Assembly (NCBI RefSeq): GCF_036898095.1
Contig: NC_090751.1
Coordinates: 89,500,883 to 89,564,882 of the forward strand
Origin: Palaemon carinicauda
Lineage: Eukaryota; Arthropoda; Malacostraca; Decapoda; Palaemonidae
DNA length: 64,000 nt
Direction of reading: 5' to 3'
Made by a program: the position numbers and the translations under genes. A model generated the notes under the pieces. That model did no database searches and was not told the origin of the DNA. It was given only the letters and a program-made list of their open reading frames with translations. This document shows positions 12,061-24,194 of this stretch, one piece after another; the stretch's first letter is position 1; the number at the start of each line of letters is the position of its first letter.

Positions 12061-12299
12061 AACAACCACACCTAAGAAAATTCACTGTTGGAGACTATCC
12101 AGCATCTCCTCTGAATGAAATGTTTTTCGAGACCAACTGGGAAACAGCTTTTAGGATATCTCCGAAAGTCTTCCGCAGCAGTATACCAGGCAAAGTGGAA
12201 AAGCTTCTGTGATTGGTATCGTTGAGGGGAATATTGCTCCACTCAAGGCCACTATTCCCCTGATTGCAGACTTTTTGGTGTTCCTAAGGAACAAGAAGT

Positions 12300-13085
12300 C
12301 CCTTCAGTCACTGTGGTAAAAGACTACTGCTTGGACTTGAGCCAGGTATTCAAACTAAAAGGGCTTTATCTCTTCTCGTCTTGGGAACTCTCGGCTCTTA
12401 TTATGAGTTTTGAGCAGTCTTGCCCTCCTCAAGAACTCAAAGCCCCTTACTGGGATGTGACAGAATTTCTACGGGCCTTAAAACAAGCCCCTTGTGAACC
12501 TATGCATAAAGCCTTAGACGGGGGCCTTACCATAAAGACTGTCTTCCTTCTTGCTTTAACTTCAGCCAAGAGAGTAGTGAAAATCTTGTCACATTCCAGT
12601 GGATGGAAAGAAATATCTGGGTCTTTTTGTAGCTGTTTTTGTGGCCAAAACTCAGAATCTGGTTGAAAATTATCTCTGATTTAACTCTTTCATGATCTTG
12701 TTTCAGATGTAACTGATGACCCAGATGACATATTAAAAGGTTCCGTAAGAGCACTGCGTAAATATCTGAAAAGAACGCAGTTCATGAGCACTGGCCACCC
12801 CAAAAAGAAAGTATCCAGAAACACTATTACTTTCTGGTTGAGAGAAGCAATCATGAGAGCTTATAAATCCTCAGGGGAAGTGTCTCAAGGACCCCCTCAA
12901 GCACATGATATACGTGGACTTGCCGCAATCTTGGTACAGTATTCCACAAAAACCACTCTGTAGCACAAATCCTCAAAGCTGGTGTATGCAAGAGACAAAC
13001 CACTGTTATGGCCCATTATCTTGAAGATTGTACACACAGGTCTTTAAACACCTTATCTATAGGTCATATTGTTGCAGCATAACAA
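12300..13085 (+). pseudogene. Copy B tyrosine recombinase, degenerate
   Basis: Frame 12313-12666 reads SFEQSCPPQELKAPYWDVTE, then LTIKTVFLLALTSAKRV, containing the first catalytic arginine. Another frame near 12900 reads AHDIRGLAAIL (the HxxR pair). A third near 13000 reads VMAHYLEDC (nucleophile tyrosine). All key residues are still visible but spread over different frames, so no functional enzyme can be made. Confidence 0.7.
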
Positions 13086-13423
13086 ATAATCTAACTTATT
13101 ATCTGCATTATAAGGGTATGTAATGGTCACTAAGGCAGATGGTGATCTTATTTGGACTTGAAGCCTTCTCATGGATTCACCCTAATGCAAGTAAGAATAC
13201 CTAGGTTAGTATTTGATGATATATTGAATTTTTTATATTATGCAACACTCGTTCATATCACTTCACCTCTGGCAAAGAATATTCTCTTTACAAGCCAACT
13301 GCACTGTTCACAAATAATTCACTTGTGATATCTTGTAATTACTTACAGTAATTATATCTATGAGAGAGGAAGGGCATACCTCTTAACTTCATGGAGACTT
13401 CCTCTCACCGAAGGAAGACTCCC

Positions 13424-13530
13424 ATATAAATGATTTAGAAGTTTGTATCTGTGTAGGAATATACTACAAATTTGATAACATTTTTTTTCCTAGCAATACA
13501 AACCTGAGTCATTTATCCAAGATCCTGCCT
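13424..13530. repeat. Copy B internal complementary region
   Basis: The first half, CCCATATAAATGATTTAG and onwards, is the reverse complement of the left tip near 6980-7015. The second half, TTTTTTTTCCTAGCAATAC and onwards, is the diverged reverse complement of the right tip at about 13735-13780. This left-tip/right-tip junction is the standard ICR of DIRS elements, thought to template the circular intermediate. Confidence 0.62.
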
Positions 13531-13785
13531 CAACTGCACATAAGTCTTTGACCAGGTGAGAGTTGTGAGGAAGCGCTGTGGTCAAGTGATATAGGCTGTA
13601 TGCACAGCAGTTGCCTAGCAATGAAACATGATGCACAGCAGTTGCCTAGCAATGAAACATGATGCAATCAAACTGATTTTCTTTTGATTGCCTGGTTGTA
13701 AAAAAATGAGACTAAGAGTAATCCATATAAATTACTTCGTTTTTAATAGCTGGGAAAAATACAAATTGTATTAAATTTGTGGTTT

Positions 13786-14262
13786 TCCAAGCCCTTGTGT
13801 AATGCAGTACAGTACAGAGTTTTAGTCTTTTCTGTCAAGGTCTGTTCTGTTTTTGTTTTATAATAGTGAATGAATACCCATGAATATTGTTTCATTGAAA
13901 AAACAAAATTGCGAAGGGCAAGGTCTAACTGCCGCAGCAGTAACCTCTCTTTTGATGTTTTAAGAAATTCTGGAAAATAGAGAGATTTGTTGGGCCAAGA
14001 TCATTAAAGTTCTTAGATATGATTAGGCTTACTGAAATGGTAGAACTAATAAGTTTGTTTTTATGAAACGCTAACAAATTATTTTAAAAGCTCTTATTTA
14101 TCTATTATTGTACCCAGCCAGTTTGAAATGCAATTTTAAATGCATGATTTCATGAAGATAATTGTACATGAAAATATTTGAGATTTTTTTTTTTTGTATA
14201 ACAGAAACCAATAAGTGTTTTAAGATAATGATGAAGATTTTTAGTAAAATCATACTCAACAG
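13786..14262. other. Intronic DNA before exon 14263
   Basis: Ordinary intron sequence with a homopolymer T run near 14190. No coding or element similarity seen. The acceptor ACTCAACAG ends at 14262. Confidence 0.65.
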
Positions 14263-14351
14263 GGAATGCACGAAGTGTTAGCACCATTTATATTTGTACT
14301 CCACTGTGATCACCAAACTCATCAGCATGCAAATGAAATGGATCCAACATC
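14263..14351 (+). CDS. TBC1D5: TBC1D5 exon: GMHE block
   Basis: 89 nt entering in phase 0. It encodes GMHEVLAPFIFVLHCDHQ, continuing the glutamine-finger motif, then THQHANEMDPT. The GMHE-LAP-FVLHCDHQ pattern is characteristic of TBC1D5. Donor TC|GTAAGT, leaving two nucleotides of a codon that is completed as serine by the next exon. Confidence 0.92.
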
Positions 14352-14603
14352 GTAAGTACTATAAGATAGGATTTGGCTAAAGTATCTAATTTCTTGTGCA
14401 TGATATAAATTTTTCACTTTTACATGATTGTGCTAGTTGCTTTGTGTGTGATAATTTGTGTTTATCTCTTTATTGGTGCTTGCAAAAGTTGATAATCATT
14501 AATCAGATACTAATTTTAACCAGAGAATGTCATATTATTTTCAGGGTTACTAAAGGTATGATTGCATAGCTAATTATTAAGTGAAAACTCACAAATTTTC
14601 CAG

Positions 14604-14714
14604 AGATGACAATGAATTTGGATTAGATTATAATGAAGAGGAAGTCAAAGATACTGAGGAAGAATTGCCTTACAAGAAAGAATACTCTTTTGTTTTATCA
14701 GGAGAAGAATATGA
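14604..14714 (+). CDS. TBC1D5: TBC1D5 exon: acidic insert of the TBC domain
   Basis: 111 nt. The acceptor is AATTTTCCAG and the donor GA|GTATGT. Phases match both neighbours. It encodes a highly acidic segment: DDNEFGLDYNEEEVKDTEEE, then LPYKKEYSFVLSGEEYE. It sits where TBC1D5 has a variable loop before the YLEHDAY block. The sequence itself is not conserved with the vertebrate protein as I remember it. Support therefore comes from splice sites, an open frame and phase. It contains a possible LC3-interacting motif, YSFV, flanked by charged residues; this is speculative. Confidence 0.75.
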
Positions 14715-15639
14715 GTATGTGTGTATAGCATATATGATACTTGTTTGCTTTTATTAGCTTCTGCTGTAAATCCTGTAGACAGTAAGGTGTGTAGGTTGCA
14801 AGATGTTCAGGCCACAAGATGTATCCACAACAAGTGTAGGCCTTAGGACATTTATTATTATACAATCCTTGTAGGTGTTTTTTTTTTATTTTCAAGTGGA
14901 GGTGTTATATTAGTCTGAATATAACTTTGTTGGTACTCAAATATAAATCCTCGTCCCTTAATTGAAGTTATTTCATCTTGACTGGAACTCTGCTTTTAAA
15001 ATCTTATCGAGGTGTGTTTGTAGTAGCAGGTAGAGGCCTGCACACAGACACCATCACTTTGACCCTTAGCCATCGAGGCGTACGCACATACTCTTGGGGT
15101 CCATTTTTAGCTGTTTTATTGGCTTCTCTTTCTTTTTACAGAGTGAAAGTGTGTGTTTTTGTGATGGAAAGACCATGTGTGGACATGCTGTCCGGCCCTG
15201 AATGAAGTCCAGCACCCTCCATTAGTAGGATTCACGTGAATCCCCATCCTTTGTATGCCTCTTGCTTGACTATTTTCAGTCTCCTTTTGTAACAAGGGAG
15301 AAATTGGCAATTTGCACAGTGGTTTGAGTACAGGAAGAAAAGAAAGGAGCCAAAACTGGATTGTTTGCAGTATAGTCATCTTCAAATTGAGGAGGGCTTT
15401 CACTCTTCTTTCTTTTTTAGGTAACCTAACTTCTGACTCTTCTCAGTCTCCCTCCTCTGAGCTCGTGACAAAGACCGATGACTATGACTGTGACATTACT
15501 CTAGCAAGCTGCAAGAGACTGGTAGCTGCTTCCCCAGGGAAGGCTCTTATTCTCTGCTCTTCACCTCTTAGAGAGCTGCATTAAATTGGCAAGAATGCTA
15601 AGGAAATGGCCATAAGGATGTTCAGGCCTTTCTTAGCCC

Positions 15640-17760
15640 TGGAGGGTGTCCCATCAATGCATAGATTGCCACAAGATCTCACCTAGATATGCTCGCTTAT
15701 ATACAGTATATACACACACTCATTGTGCTTGCCTAGATATGCACTTTTGTCAAGCTCACCTGGATATGCATGCTCATACTTACCCGAATATGCACACTCA
15801 ACGTGCTCTTGTACATATACACTCTTACCTAGATATGCGTGCCCATCAAGTTCACCTATATACTCGCTCCCATCATGTTTACCGGGATATTAGCACTCAC
15901 ACTTGGCGCTTTCCCTTTCACGCTCTTATGATTGGTGCTCGCTCTCCTAGGTGAGCCATATTGCATTCCCCTGATCACTCATGCCCACAGCATGCTCACG
16001 CTTTCTTGCTCACTATTGTTTAACCCTTGCCACATGCTCCCTGGCGTGTGGGCTCTCTTCATGTTATGTGCTCACACTTCTATAGAAGCGTGCTCTCCGG
16101 CGCATACGAGCCTTTCTTCTTTAGGACAATCTCTGGCACCCCCAAGCAATCCGAGTGTGGGCACTCATCACGTTCTGCGCACCCTCCAGTTCAGATGAGT
16201 ACAACTTCCCGTGCTCATCTCCTGTAGATAACCAAATCTTTCTACAGGGCAAAAAAATAAGTCTGTTTAAACTCAATATTATGATCACTCGCATTCTCGC
16301 ACTAGAGAAAAAGTTTCATGAAATAGTTCACCCAGTCATGACCATCAAGTGTGCTGGCAATCAACTTGTAGTGACAAGTCACCAGCTCATGACTAAAGAT
16401 GTGTGCATGCCTCGATTGAAGTAATGTCCTCAGAAGAGACCTCATGAGGGAGATCTTCTCAAAGCAGGCAGTCACTACAAGAATGTGATAGTTGTTCACA
16501 TTAGAGTCCCATCTTGGCCACCTCCTCCATGTAAGCATTCTTGAAACCATGGTATCGAGTAAATCTGAGGGTCCTTTTGACGGTATACCGTAAGCCCTGC
16601 AGAGGTATATGTACTAGCCCAGTCACTCAAGGCCAACGCTGAACCTTAGGAAAGCCCTCCGTGCTAGTAAAATGGGAGTTGAAACAACATGAAATATAGT
16701 CTCCTTGACGTAACAGGATGGTGAATTGAGGGAAAATAGTAGGTCCTACAACAACTGACAAAGGGCCCACACCTGCAGAGGAAGAGAATCTACATTCGTA
16801 AAGGTTTTAGCCCTGATCATAGGGCAGAGCAATCAAGGGGAATCAAGAAACGCCTTGAAAGAAGGCGTAATTACCATTGACGGGCAAATTGGAGCCCCTC
16901 AAGGATCAAAACAGTCTTTAAAGTTTTCTTGGTCAGAACTGGTTGAAGAAACTATAAACAGCATTGATAAACAGATCAGCAGGCCTAAGAACTCTCTAAG
17001 AACTAGCAGATCATAAAGGATCTCTCCAGCTCTTTCCTGTCAGAGGACAAGCCCTGCTCTCCTCCCAATCAATGTGGGTATCATGACTCTAACCTCTGGC
17101 ATCTTAGTCGCGAGATTGGGAACAGAGCACACTCTCCTCTTCTTCAGAATCGGATGCCATAGAAGCCACGTACTTGGCCGTCCTATGAACAACCTCCTGA
17201 TTGGACCATTGGTTCAGTGCATATAATACTTTGCTTCATCCCAGACCCTAAATGATCCCGAAAAGAGGGAAATTCATGAACCTAGTCTTGTCATGAGCCA
17301 AAGCGTTGAACTTTTTGGGCATACCAGTGGGGGAACTGGGTATTGAAACAGAGAGATTCAGTGGTCTTAAAGCTATGGAAAAAGTTATGGCATACATAAG
17401 CTCTTAACACTGCAACATTCCAGTAAAATAGAGCCAGACTCTGTTCCCAGCCCAAGAAGTTGACTACCCAATGGAAAGTTAGAGGAAGAAGTCAGGACTC
17501 TCTTTTCCACCAAGCAGTGACCTTTAAAGGTCCTAGCACATTTTGGGAGACCCCTGAGGCATTTGTTCTGGAAAATTTGAAATCTTCCCAAAAGACTTCT
17601 TTGGCTTTGCCAAGACCCAGGGCAGCTCCCATATTGGCTCGAACTTCCTGCAGGGGCTTGGACACCACCCCCTACCCTTCGACCGTGTTCCTACCTTTTG
17701 ACCACCCCTGTTATGGTTAGACCAGAAGAGGCAGAGGTAGGAGAGGAGTCAGATGGTGCT
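15640..17760 (+). pseudogene. Copy C gag-like region with degenerate short repeats
   Basis: No intact frame. From 15660 to about 15900 a degenerate motif of about 12 nt (ACCTAGATATGC and variants) recurs every 20-36 nt, giving LDMHAHTYPNMHTQ-like peptide repeats. Copies E and F have comparable short-repeat zones in gag. Near 17460-17720 a frame reads LKSSQKTSLALPRPRAAPIL. Function is inferred only from position before RT. Confidence 0.45.
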
Positions 17761-17919
17761 AGGACCAGTAGTTCCCTGTTCAGACTACAAATGTGTGGAA
17801 GACTGGTGAGCCAATGAGTGAGGTGGCAGCAGGACGGTGCTAACATCTGGACGATAATGGTCCTTTAGGAGGGTACCTTATTCAGTTCGTTGGTTTTCCT
17901 CTTCCTCACTCGGATACCG

Positions 17920-18480
17920 AAGAATTTGTCATCCCAAATTCATCAACGTACCTCTCCCTTCTTCTAGAGATAAGGAAGATGTTGAACAAGGGAGCATTAC
18001 ACATCAGATATGGTAGCTCTCCAGGCTTTTACAGCTGCCTGTCCCAAGTGTATTAGGCATCATGGATCTGGAGACCGGTTATCAACCGCTTAAACAAGTT
18101 TGTGCGGCAGACACTTTTCAAGATGAAGACGACATACAATGTACGATCAGCAGTAAGGAGGAATGATTGATGCTGTCACTGGATCGGAAAGACGCATACT
18201 TTTTTATTCCGGTCTATTGGTCAAGCAGGAAGTTCCTCTGCTTCATCCTTTCGGGGGATAGTCTTTCAGTTCAAAGTGCTTTTTTAAAATCTCTTTGAAC
18301 TTTCAACTGCTCGACAGGTATTCACACGAGAATTTGTGCTTGTGTCATCTTCACCACATGCAACAGCATTTGCTGGTTGATACTGTTCTCTCAAGGACAG
18401 CTTCTCCAGCACAGAAACAGACTAATTGTGTTTTGCCACAATCTTGAGGATCATAATAAACTGGGAGAAATTCAGTCTCA
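17920..18480 (+). pseudogene. Copy C reverse transcriptase, degenerate
   Basis: Fragments recognisable against copies D and E: SPGFYSCLSQVY, WRPVINRLNKFV, FKMKTTYNV.SAV and a damaged DRKDAYFFIP segment, then LSTARQVFTREFVLV. The YxDD box is no longer readable. Many stops and shifts. Confidence 0.6.
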
Positions 18481-18689
18481 ACTCCAAGTAAAGAATGGAG
18501 CACCTGTGTATGCTGATAAATGCTAAGGAGGAGATGTATCCTTCGGAGAGTCACATTAGCAGACCTGGGAAAGTATAGCACCCTTTCCTCATCAAACAAC
18601 TTATTCCTACAAGACAATGACAAAGTTACCAACCCTTACCATCTCTGGAGAAGCTCATGCCTTCCAATGGTGCCTTAAGGCACACTGTT

Positions 18690-19420
18690 TGGCAGCCACC
18701 AATTCCCCTCGCCATCTAGTTCCAGTTGATCGAGAAGTACGGGATGCTTCCATTCATGTATGCATCGAAGGAAGGGTGATGTGCACCCACGAGGAACAAG
18801 ATAGCCTGAGGGGGCTGGTCTGAGGACTAAGACACCTGCACAATGTCTTAGAAATGAGAGCAGTTATTTTGGCCCTGCAGTCATTTCAATAGCAACTGAT
18901 TTGTTACTTAATGGTGCTTAAAAGCTACAACACTACTGTAGTGTTCTGCGTCAACAAGCAAGGAGGTACTGCTTCATAGTACATCAGCAAATTGGTTAGA
19001 TGGGTGCACTTCCGGGTGCTTGACAATGCAGTGCAGGTGTTGGCAAGATTTATTCCAGGCAAAAGTAATAGGACCGGAGTGGTAGCTTAATCCTCTAGTA
19101 GTGAAGAGTTCTTAATTGTGGGGTTCTCAGTCAATAAAGTTTTTTGCCACAAAGCTCAACAACAAACTTCCAGTCTACTGTTCACCAGTCATAGACTCAG
19201 CAGCAGCAGTTCTAGAGGATGCCTCCCAATACCTTTGCAGTGACCTCTACCCTTATGCTTTTTAGTTATTCTGCCTGGTTCTAAGGATGATGAACCATAG
19301 GTTATTGATTACCTCAGATCTCAGGCTGACCGTGATGGCTCCCAAATGGCCCCGAGCAGAATGGTACCTTGACCTGCTGATGCTCTTGAAGTTCCAAGGC
19401 AACTTCCTCAATGGCTCAAT
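18690..19420 (+). pseudogene. Copy C RNase H and methyltransferase-like region, degenerate
   Basis: Traces include RFIPGK (near 19045-19065), PVYCSPVIDSAAAVLEDA (near 19170-19220) and LYPYAF (near 19250). These are followed by LTVMAPKWPRAEWYLDLLML (19327-19386), the WP..W..LL segment that ends the Dam-like domain of DIRS1-like elements. Stops and shifts are frequent. Confidence 0.6.
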
Positions 19421-19429
19421 CTGCTTATA

Positions 19430-20340
19430 TAAGCGAAGGTACCACACCATTGACATCCTTGTCTCTTCACATATGGAGACTATCCAGCATCCCCTCCAAG
19501 AGGAAGGCTTTTCACGAGGCACTGCAAAGATGATTTCTGGATCTCTTGAAATCCTCTGCTGTAATCTACTGAGCAAAATGGGCCATTTTCTGCGATTGGT
19601 ACCATAAAAAGGGTAATTCTCCAGTCAGATTGCATATTTTCTTATCTACCTTCACCAGGAGAAGCTCCTCAGTCTCGGCAGTAAAAGGCTATCGTTCAGT
19701 CTTATGCCAGGTCTTTTGACTGAAGGCCTTAAATCCTTCCTCATCATGGGAATTATCAATGCTCATGAGGAGCTTTGAGCAGCCTTGCCTGCCAAGAGAA
19801 CTCGGACCACCTCCACGGGATATAACCAGAATCCTAAGGTCCTGTATAAGGGCTGCCCACAAATTACTACAAGTTTTGGATAAGAACCTCACTCTAAACT
19901 GTTTTACTATTGGCATTAGTCTTGGCAAAAAACTAAGTGAACTTCACGGTATTTCCCATTTTGTATTTCATTATGAGAGATGGGAAAGGTCTATTTCACC
20001 TTCGTGCCAGAGCATTTGGGGCATGACAGACAGTCTGGATGATTTGCTTCTTTGTCCTGTGAGGGAGCTTAGATGATTTGTAAAGCTGTCGGGAAGGCGC
20101 ATTCCCAAGGTGCAGACAACCTTGATTAAGATACAGGCCCATGAAGTCGGATGAATGGGCTCAACGCCAGCTTTTAAGAAGAACCTGTTTGTGGCACGCA
20201 CAAGTTCTAAAGGCCGGAGTCTGGAAATGCCAGACAAACTTTACAGCCCACTATCTGCCAAAGGATGCCCACTAGTCTTTAGGAATGTATTCATAGGGAC
20301 CTGTGGTAGCTGCTCAGTAGGTTGGGTAGTGTACTGAGCT
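19430..20340 (+). pseudogene. Copy C tyrosine recombinase, degenerate
   Basis: Frame 19759-20076 reads MRSFEQPCLPRELGPPP, then LTLNCFTIGISLGKKLSELH. The catalytic arginine position of the SAKRVSELH motif is lysine here. Near 20130 the HxxR motif reads HEVG followed by a stop. Near 20240 a frame has FTAHYLPKDAH with the nucleophile tyrosine. The enzyme is dead by at least two key substitutions and several frame breaks. Confidence 0.65.
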
Positions 20341-20814
20341 CCTCATGAGACAAGAAGCATCTTGTCTAAGATAATGGTTGTGACAAGAACTAGGATAAGA
20401 GGTAGAGAGTCTTGGTCTTCTTAACTTTCTTCCTTTCCCTCTATGTGCAGCAGTCATCCCCTTTGCTGGATCAGACATTGTATGCAGCAAATCTTCCACA
20501 CTGAGCACTGTTCTATTGACAATGATAAATAAGTTATATCCTCCATCTTTCTTACAAGGGTGAGGATGGTTTGTATGTAGAACCTATAACTGTACTTTAG
20601 ATTAGCCCTTGATTGACAGTAAATCTTTACAAGAATATAGGTTCTTCCTTGACCATCTGTCCTTACACAAGAACCTAGCCTAACTTTTGAGGACCCCCTC
20701 TCAAAGTTAGGTGGCAACATTGAACACCCCTCACTTCTTAAGGTTAAAGTGCCTTAATATCTTGGGATTTTAAACCAGTCATTATGGTTACAGGAGCTTC
20801 CTCCCACCTAATGA

Positions 20815-20925
20815 TGAGTCATTTATTAAAGGACAAAGGTTTGTATTTGCCCACAAACACCACAAATTTTAAAAGTAATTTGGATATTTCCTTATTTTAT
20901 AAACCTGAGTCAAAGTTTCACTTTC
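20815..20925. repeat. Copy C internal complementary region
   Basis: GATGAGTCATTTATTAAAGG and onwards is the diverged reverse complement of the left tip near 14930-14975. The following ACAAATTTTAAAAGTAATTT block is the reverse complement of the right tip at 21105-21135. This is the left-tip/right-tip junction expected for a DIRS ICR. Confidence 0.6.
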
Positions 20926-21899
20926 TGTCTCGACCACACCAGAAGCCCTAAGTGAAGGTCAAAGTGGTTTCTAATTGGGAGGAGTGTTGCTTTCCCACCA
21001 CCTGCCAAAGTCTACCGACACACCTCGTTAAAATTTTAACGTGAGAATTCCAGGCAAGCTAAAATCATACTCCTATTAATGGACTTTGAGTTTTTATAGT
21101 TAGGAAAAATACAAATTACTTTTAAAATTTTATACCATAAAAATTTGATTTGATGATGTTATGCAGCTTAATTAGACTCCAAGAAAGATTAGTTAACCTG
21201 CATAGGGCTTGGGTGATAAGATCAACTGTGTAGAATGGGGAAAAAAAAACTATTTTATTCATATTTACTATATTTCTATAATCATCTATTGTTTATATTG
21301 CTTCTTTTCTGGAAGTTTTATCAACATTTACCCCTTAATATAAAAAATACTTCTAATTTTCCTCCCTTTCAGTAGACATGTGTCTTTAGTAAAGTAATGA
21401 TGCACACTGGCAGTTATTGGGAGGAAGCGAATTTGCGAGTCGGCAGAAGCTCATTGTCTTTTCAATCTTAAGTCAATATTATTTCATATCCTATTGACTC
21501 CCAGTTTGGTGGGATGGAGGGTTGGCATATATATGAACATCAGTCAAGTATGGAAATAACAAATTTTATTATAAATTGTTTATTTCTGTTCATAATGCTG
21601 AGTTCCACACACAAATGAAGATAGGATGCCATTTAAGGAAGGATAGATAGGTCATTTATGGAATCAAGACAGTAAAAATGGTTTAGATTATTGGCAACAA
21701 ACCATCTCAAAATACAGTTTGAAATACAGGACTTCAGATTGTCTATAAGAATATCTAATCTCTAATTACAATAAAAATAAAGCTATCAGACCACATCACC
21801 AGCAGTCACCATAGGAAACCGGGCTACTTTAAGATAATGTTAAGCAAAAACTGACTTGGTGTGTCATTGAGCTGCTGCTAAAATTCTTTCCTGAGAAAG

Positions 21900-22320
21900 A
21901 TTTATTTACACTTTCTATATCATGAACCTTAACCTTCAAGGCTTTTATTAGGTTTGGGTCCAATTAGAGTTTCTGTGACCAAATTTTGAATTAGAAATGA
22001 TACTGTATTTTGGACAGAGAACTATTTGGAACTTTTATCCCTCAAAGTGAATTAAGGACACCTAAGTATAATGTCCATAGTTTTGTCCAAATAATACTGA
22101 ACAGCGCTTAAAGAAATCTATTTTTTGATGAAATGCTTTCATCCATTTCTGAAGTGTGAAAAAAGTGAGGCAAACTCTTGGTCATGATTATTTTTTGCTC
22201 TAAAGGAAGACAAAAAAGAGAAAATCATCTTATGCTCCCTAAAGTCTACCGTAAAAGATTGTGCTTGTAGTTCACTTGGGTTTTCAGCTGAAGTCAATGC
22301 CAATAGGAAAAGTTTAGGTG
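21900..22320 (-). pseudogene. Copy G tyrosine recombinase, degenerate
   Basis: The minus-strand frame near 22310-22270 reads LFLLALTSAENPSELQAQSF. It aligns with the SAKRVSELHxLSF block of other copies, but the arginine is replaced. A VQYYLDKT-like block follows, then VHDIESVNKSF near 21960, where HDIE stands at the HxxR position. The match was found by comparing the reverse complement with copies D and E. Two catalytic positions are lost. Confidence 0.6.
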
Positions 22321-22639
22321 GTAGATATTTAAGGGAAAGATTTTACCAATGGTTGAAAAATCAAACCACCTATTTTAAATACTGTAAAACCATATCCAAG
22401 TTCCAAGAATAGACTTGGCTACGGGCAGCTGAAATTGAACACTTCATAAAAAAAGGAAATTTAATTTTTTTTTTTTACAATGTCCAAGCTAGTTCTATTC
22501 ATTTGGTACATTCCTAGTTTTACACCAAGCAAAATAGACTTGCCATTGTCTTTGATACAGATTATTGGTTGACTGTCTTTTAGAACCTATGATAGGTAAT
22601 CTAGAAGGCTTGGAAAATGCTTTGTTTTTTTTAGAATAT

Positions 22640-23290
22640 GTTGGTTAGCCTAATGTGGTTAGATGTAGCCTAGATGGGTTTGAAGGGATTGCCTAAGTAA
22701 TTGTTTGTCAGAGCAGATTAATTTTGTATGGCAGCCTTCTTGGTCATTCCAACAAGTCTCCCCTGATTTGTGAACCATTCCCTTTATGGCCATATAAGGG
22801 CCATTAGTCATCCTGCTGTTCACAAAAATCCTGAACTTGCTTATCACCTGTCGAATCATGGCAAATGGGGGAAAAAGTCTTACAATATCTACCTTCCATT
22901 TTTAAATTTCTAGACACACTGATGGATGTAACAACCATTTATTTGGAAAACCAGACTTTCTGATAAGCTGATCTGCTAAGACACTTAATTTCTCCCAGAA
23001 TAAAGTGAGGACGAAGGCATGTTCCTCTCCTGTTTGCCCTAGTTACCAGCACCTCTGCTATTTAGTAGGGGGAGGGTGACCTTGTATCCGTTTGTTCTGG
23101 GTATAGGTTAGTGCCATTGTATTGTCTGAAAACACTGCCAATGTCTTCTCTATCGCCTGGTTGTGAAGAGTTTTTAATATTGCTAGAAGCCCTCGATAAT
23201 TGACAAGCAGAGTTGATTCCTGTGAGGTCCCATTCCCTAGCAGATATAAATGAATTACTGTAGTTATGCTATCCTTCTTGAGAAGCATCT
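22640..23290 (-). pseudogene. Copy G RNase H and methyltransferase-like remnants
   Basis: Frame 23288-23058 contains YRGLLAILKTLHNQAIEKTL, then VFSDNTMALTYTQNK. These resemble the E-helix and SDNxTxxAY blocks of DIRS RNase H. Frame 22859-22659 contains FVNSRMTNGPYMAIKGMVHK and SDKQLLRQ, compatible with the end of the Dam-like domain. Both are isolated from their neighbours by stops. Confidence 0.5.
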
Positions 23291-23468
23291 GAAAACAAAG
23301 AATGGTCGGGGCTTTTTATATCCAAGAAAACTCCGAGGTAACCACCTGCAATTGTCCTGCCAGCTCAGCACTGGAATTGATAATTGTCTAGATTGGCTAG
23401 TGTGTTCCAATGTAGATTGAAACCAAATTGGAAAACCCTCATCTTTAGATGCCCATCGGAATGAATTA

Positions 23469-24194
23469 AGGCTGATTCACACGACCCGTTTTCTTTCCGA
23501 CAGGCAGGCCGTCGGTTAAGCGGTGTCTAGCTTTCTTACATATATTCAAATGCAACTGTTCACACGACCCGTCAGGCTGACGGCGGCCCTCAGTTGTCAG
23601 CCGTCCAAGTTCGCTTGGCTTTCTTTCCAAGAAGCTGGTTTGACGGCCATTACCCACCTGTCCCAACCAACGGGTGGATGTTGTTTCCTGTGAACGAGGA
23701 CCTGTATCGTACCCGTTAGTTTCGTGGCCTACAACCCCAACTTTTCCTCTTTGTATAATCATAAAAATTGAGAGTTAGTTTGTTGTCGACACCATGTATG
23801 AGAGGTTAATTGAACTCTTTCTATGGTATGAGGAGATGTTTGACATGGCAAACAAGATGTATAGAAATAATTTACATAAAGAAAAGATATGGAAAATTAC
23901 TGGAGAGGCATTAAATAAAACAGATGAATTTATCATAGTTTTAATATTCTTGGCATGGTGCATAAAGTATAATGAAGTTGCATAACTTATTTTATCAACA
24001 CAGTTATCAATCAACATCTTAGTGTCAAAATTATCGTAATTTACTTGGTCCTCACATGACAGTGTCTAAGTAAACAATGAAAACCGCGTGCGGGTAAACG
24101 GATAGGGAAAGCCTCGTGTGAATGTACAACATTTCGATGGCGGTTAGCCACTGGCTAGCCTGTCTGAAAGAAAACGGGTCTTGTGAATCGACCT
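23469..24194. mobile_element. 726-bp PIF/Harbinger-like element with TTA target duplication
   Basis: Terminal inverted repeats: the left end AGGCTGATTCACACGACCCG and the right end CGGGTCTTGTGAATCGACCT are complementary with few mismatches. Similarity continues inward through TTTTCTTTC.GACAGGC. It is flanked by TTA at 23466-23468 and 24195-24197, matching the 3-bp TWA duplications of PIF/Harbinger. It interrupts the antisense DIRS copy G between RT and RNase H. Confidence 0.72.
23794..23985 (+). CDS. Small MADF/Myb-like frame inside the Harbinger-like element
   Basis: 63 codons starting MYERLIELFLWYEEMFDMAN and containing KEKIWKITGEALNKT. The spacing of Leu-Ile-Glu at the start and the KExIWxxIGEALN block resemble the start of MADF/Myb-SANT domains. 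PIF/Harbinger elements often encode such DNA-binding proteins next to the transposase. No transposase is present. The frame ends soon after the second helix, so it is a fragment or coincidence; expression is unknown. Confidence 0.35.
   Translation: MYERLIELFLWYEEMFDMANKMYRNNLHKEKIWKITGEALNKTDEFIIVLIFLAWCIKYNEVA

Larger units (their letters stand above)
6976..13783 (+). mobile_element. DIRS1-like retrotransposon copy B (decayed)
   Basis: Inverted terminal repeats: the left end (about 6976-7150) is the reverse complement of about 13600-13745. Both share a block reading AATCAAAAGAAAATCAG or its complement. An ICR at about 13424-13530 pairs with both tips. The right tip has the palindrome ACAAATT-GTATTA-AATTTGT at 13761-13780. 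Inside, in order, are gag remnants, RT, RNase H, Dam-like domain and tyrosine recombinase, all in the sense orientation and broken by many stops. An ATT-tailed repeat is inserted in gag at 7491-8149. A 31-bp tandem duplication lies in the right terminal repeat (13601-13662). Confidence 0.83.
14925..21139 (+). mobile_element. DIRS1-like retrotransposon copy C (strongly decayed)
   Basis: The left terminal repeat (about 14925-15110) is a diverged reverse complement of the right one (about 20930-21139). Both share an ATTTTAACGAGGTGTGT-like block. The ICR at about 20815-20925 pairs with both tips. The right tip reads AAAAATACAAATTACTTTTA. The inside holds gag-like, RT, RNase H, Dam-like and tyrosine recombinase remnants in host-sense orientation. 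The left tip is only about 210 bp beyond the exon ending at 14714. Confidence 0.78.
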
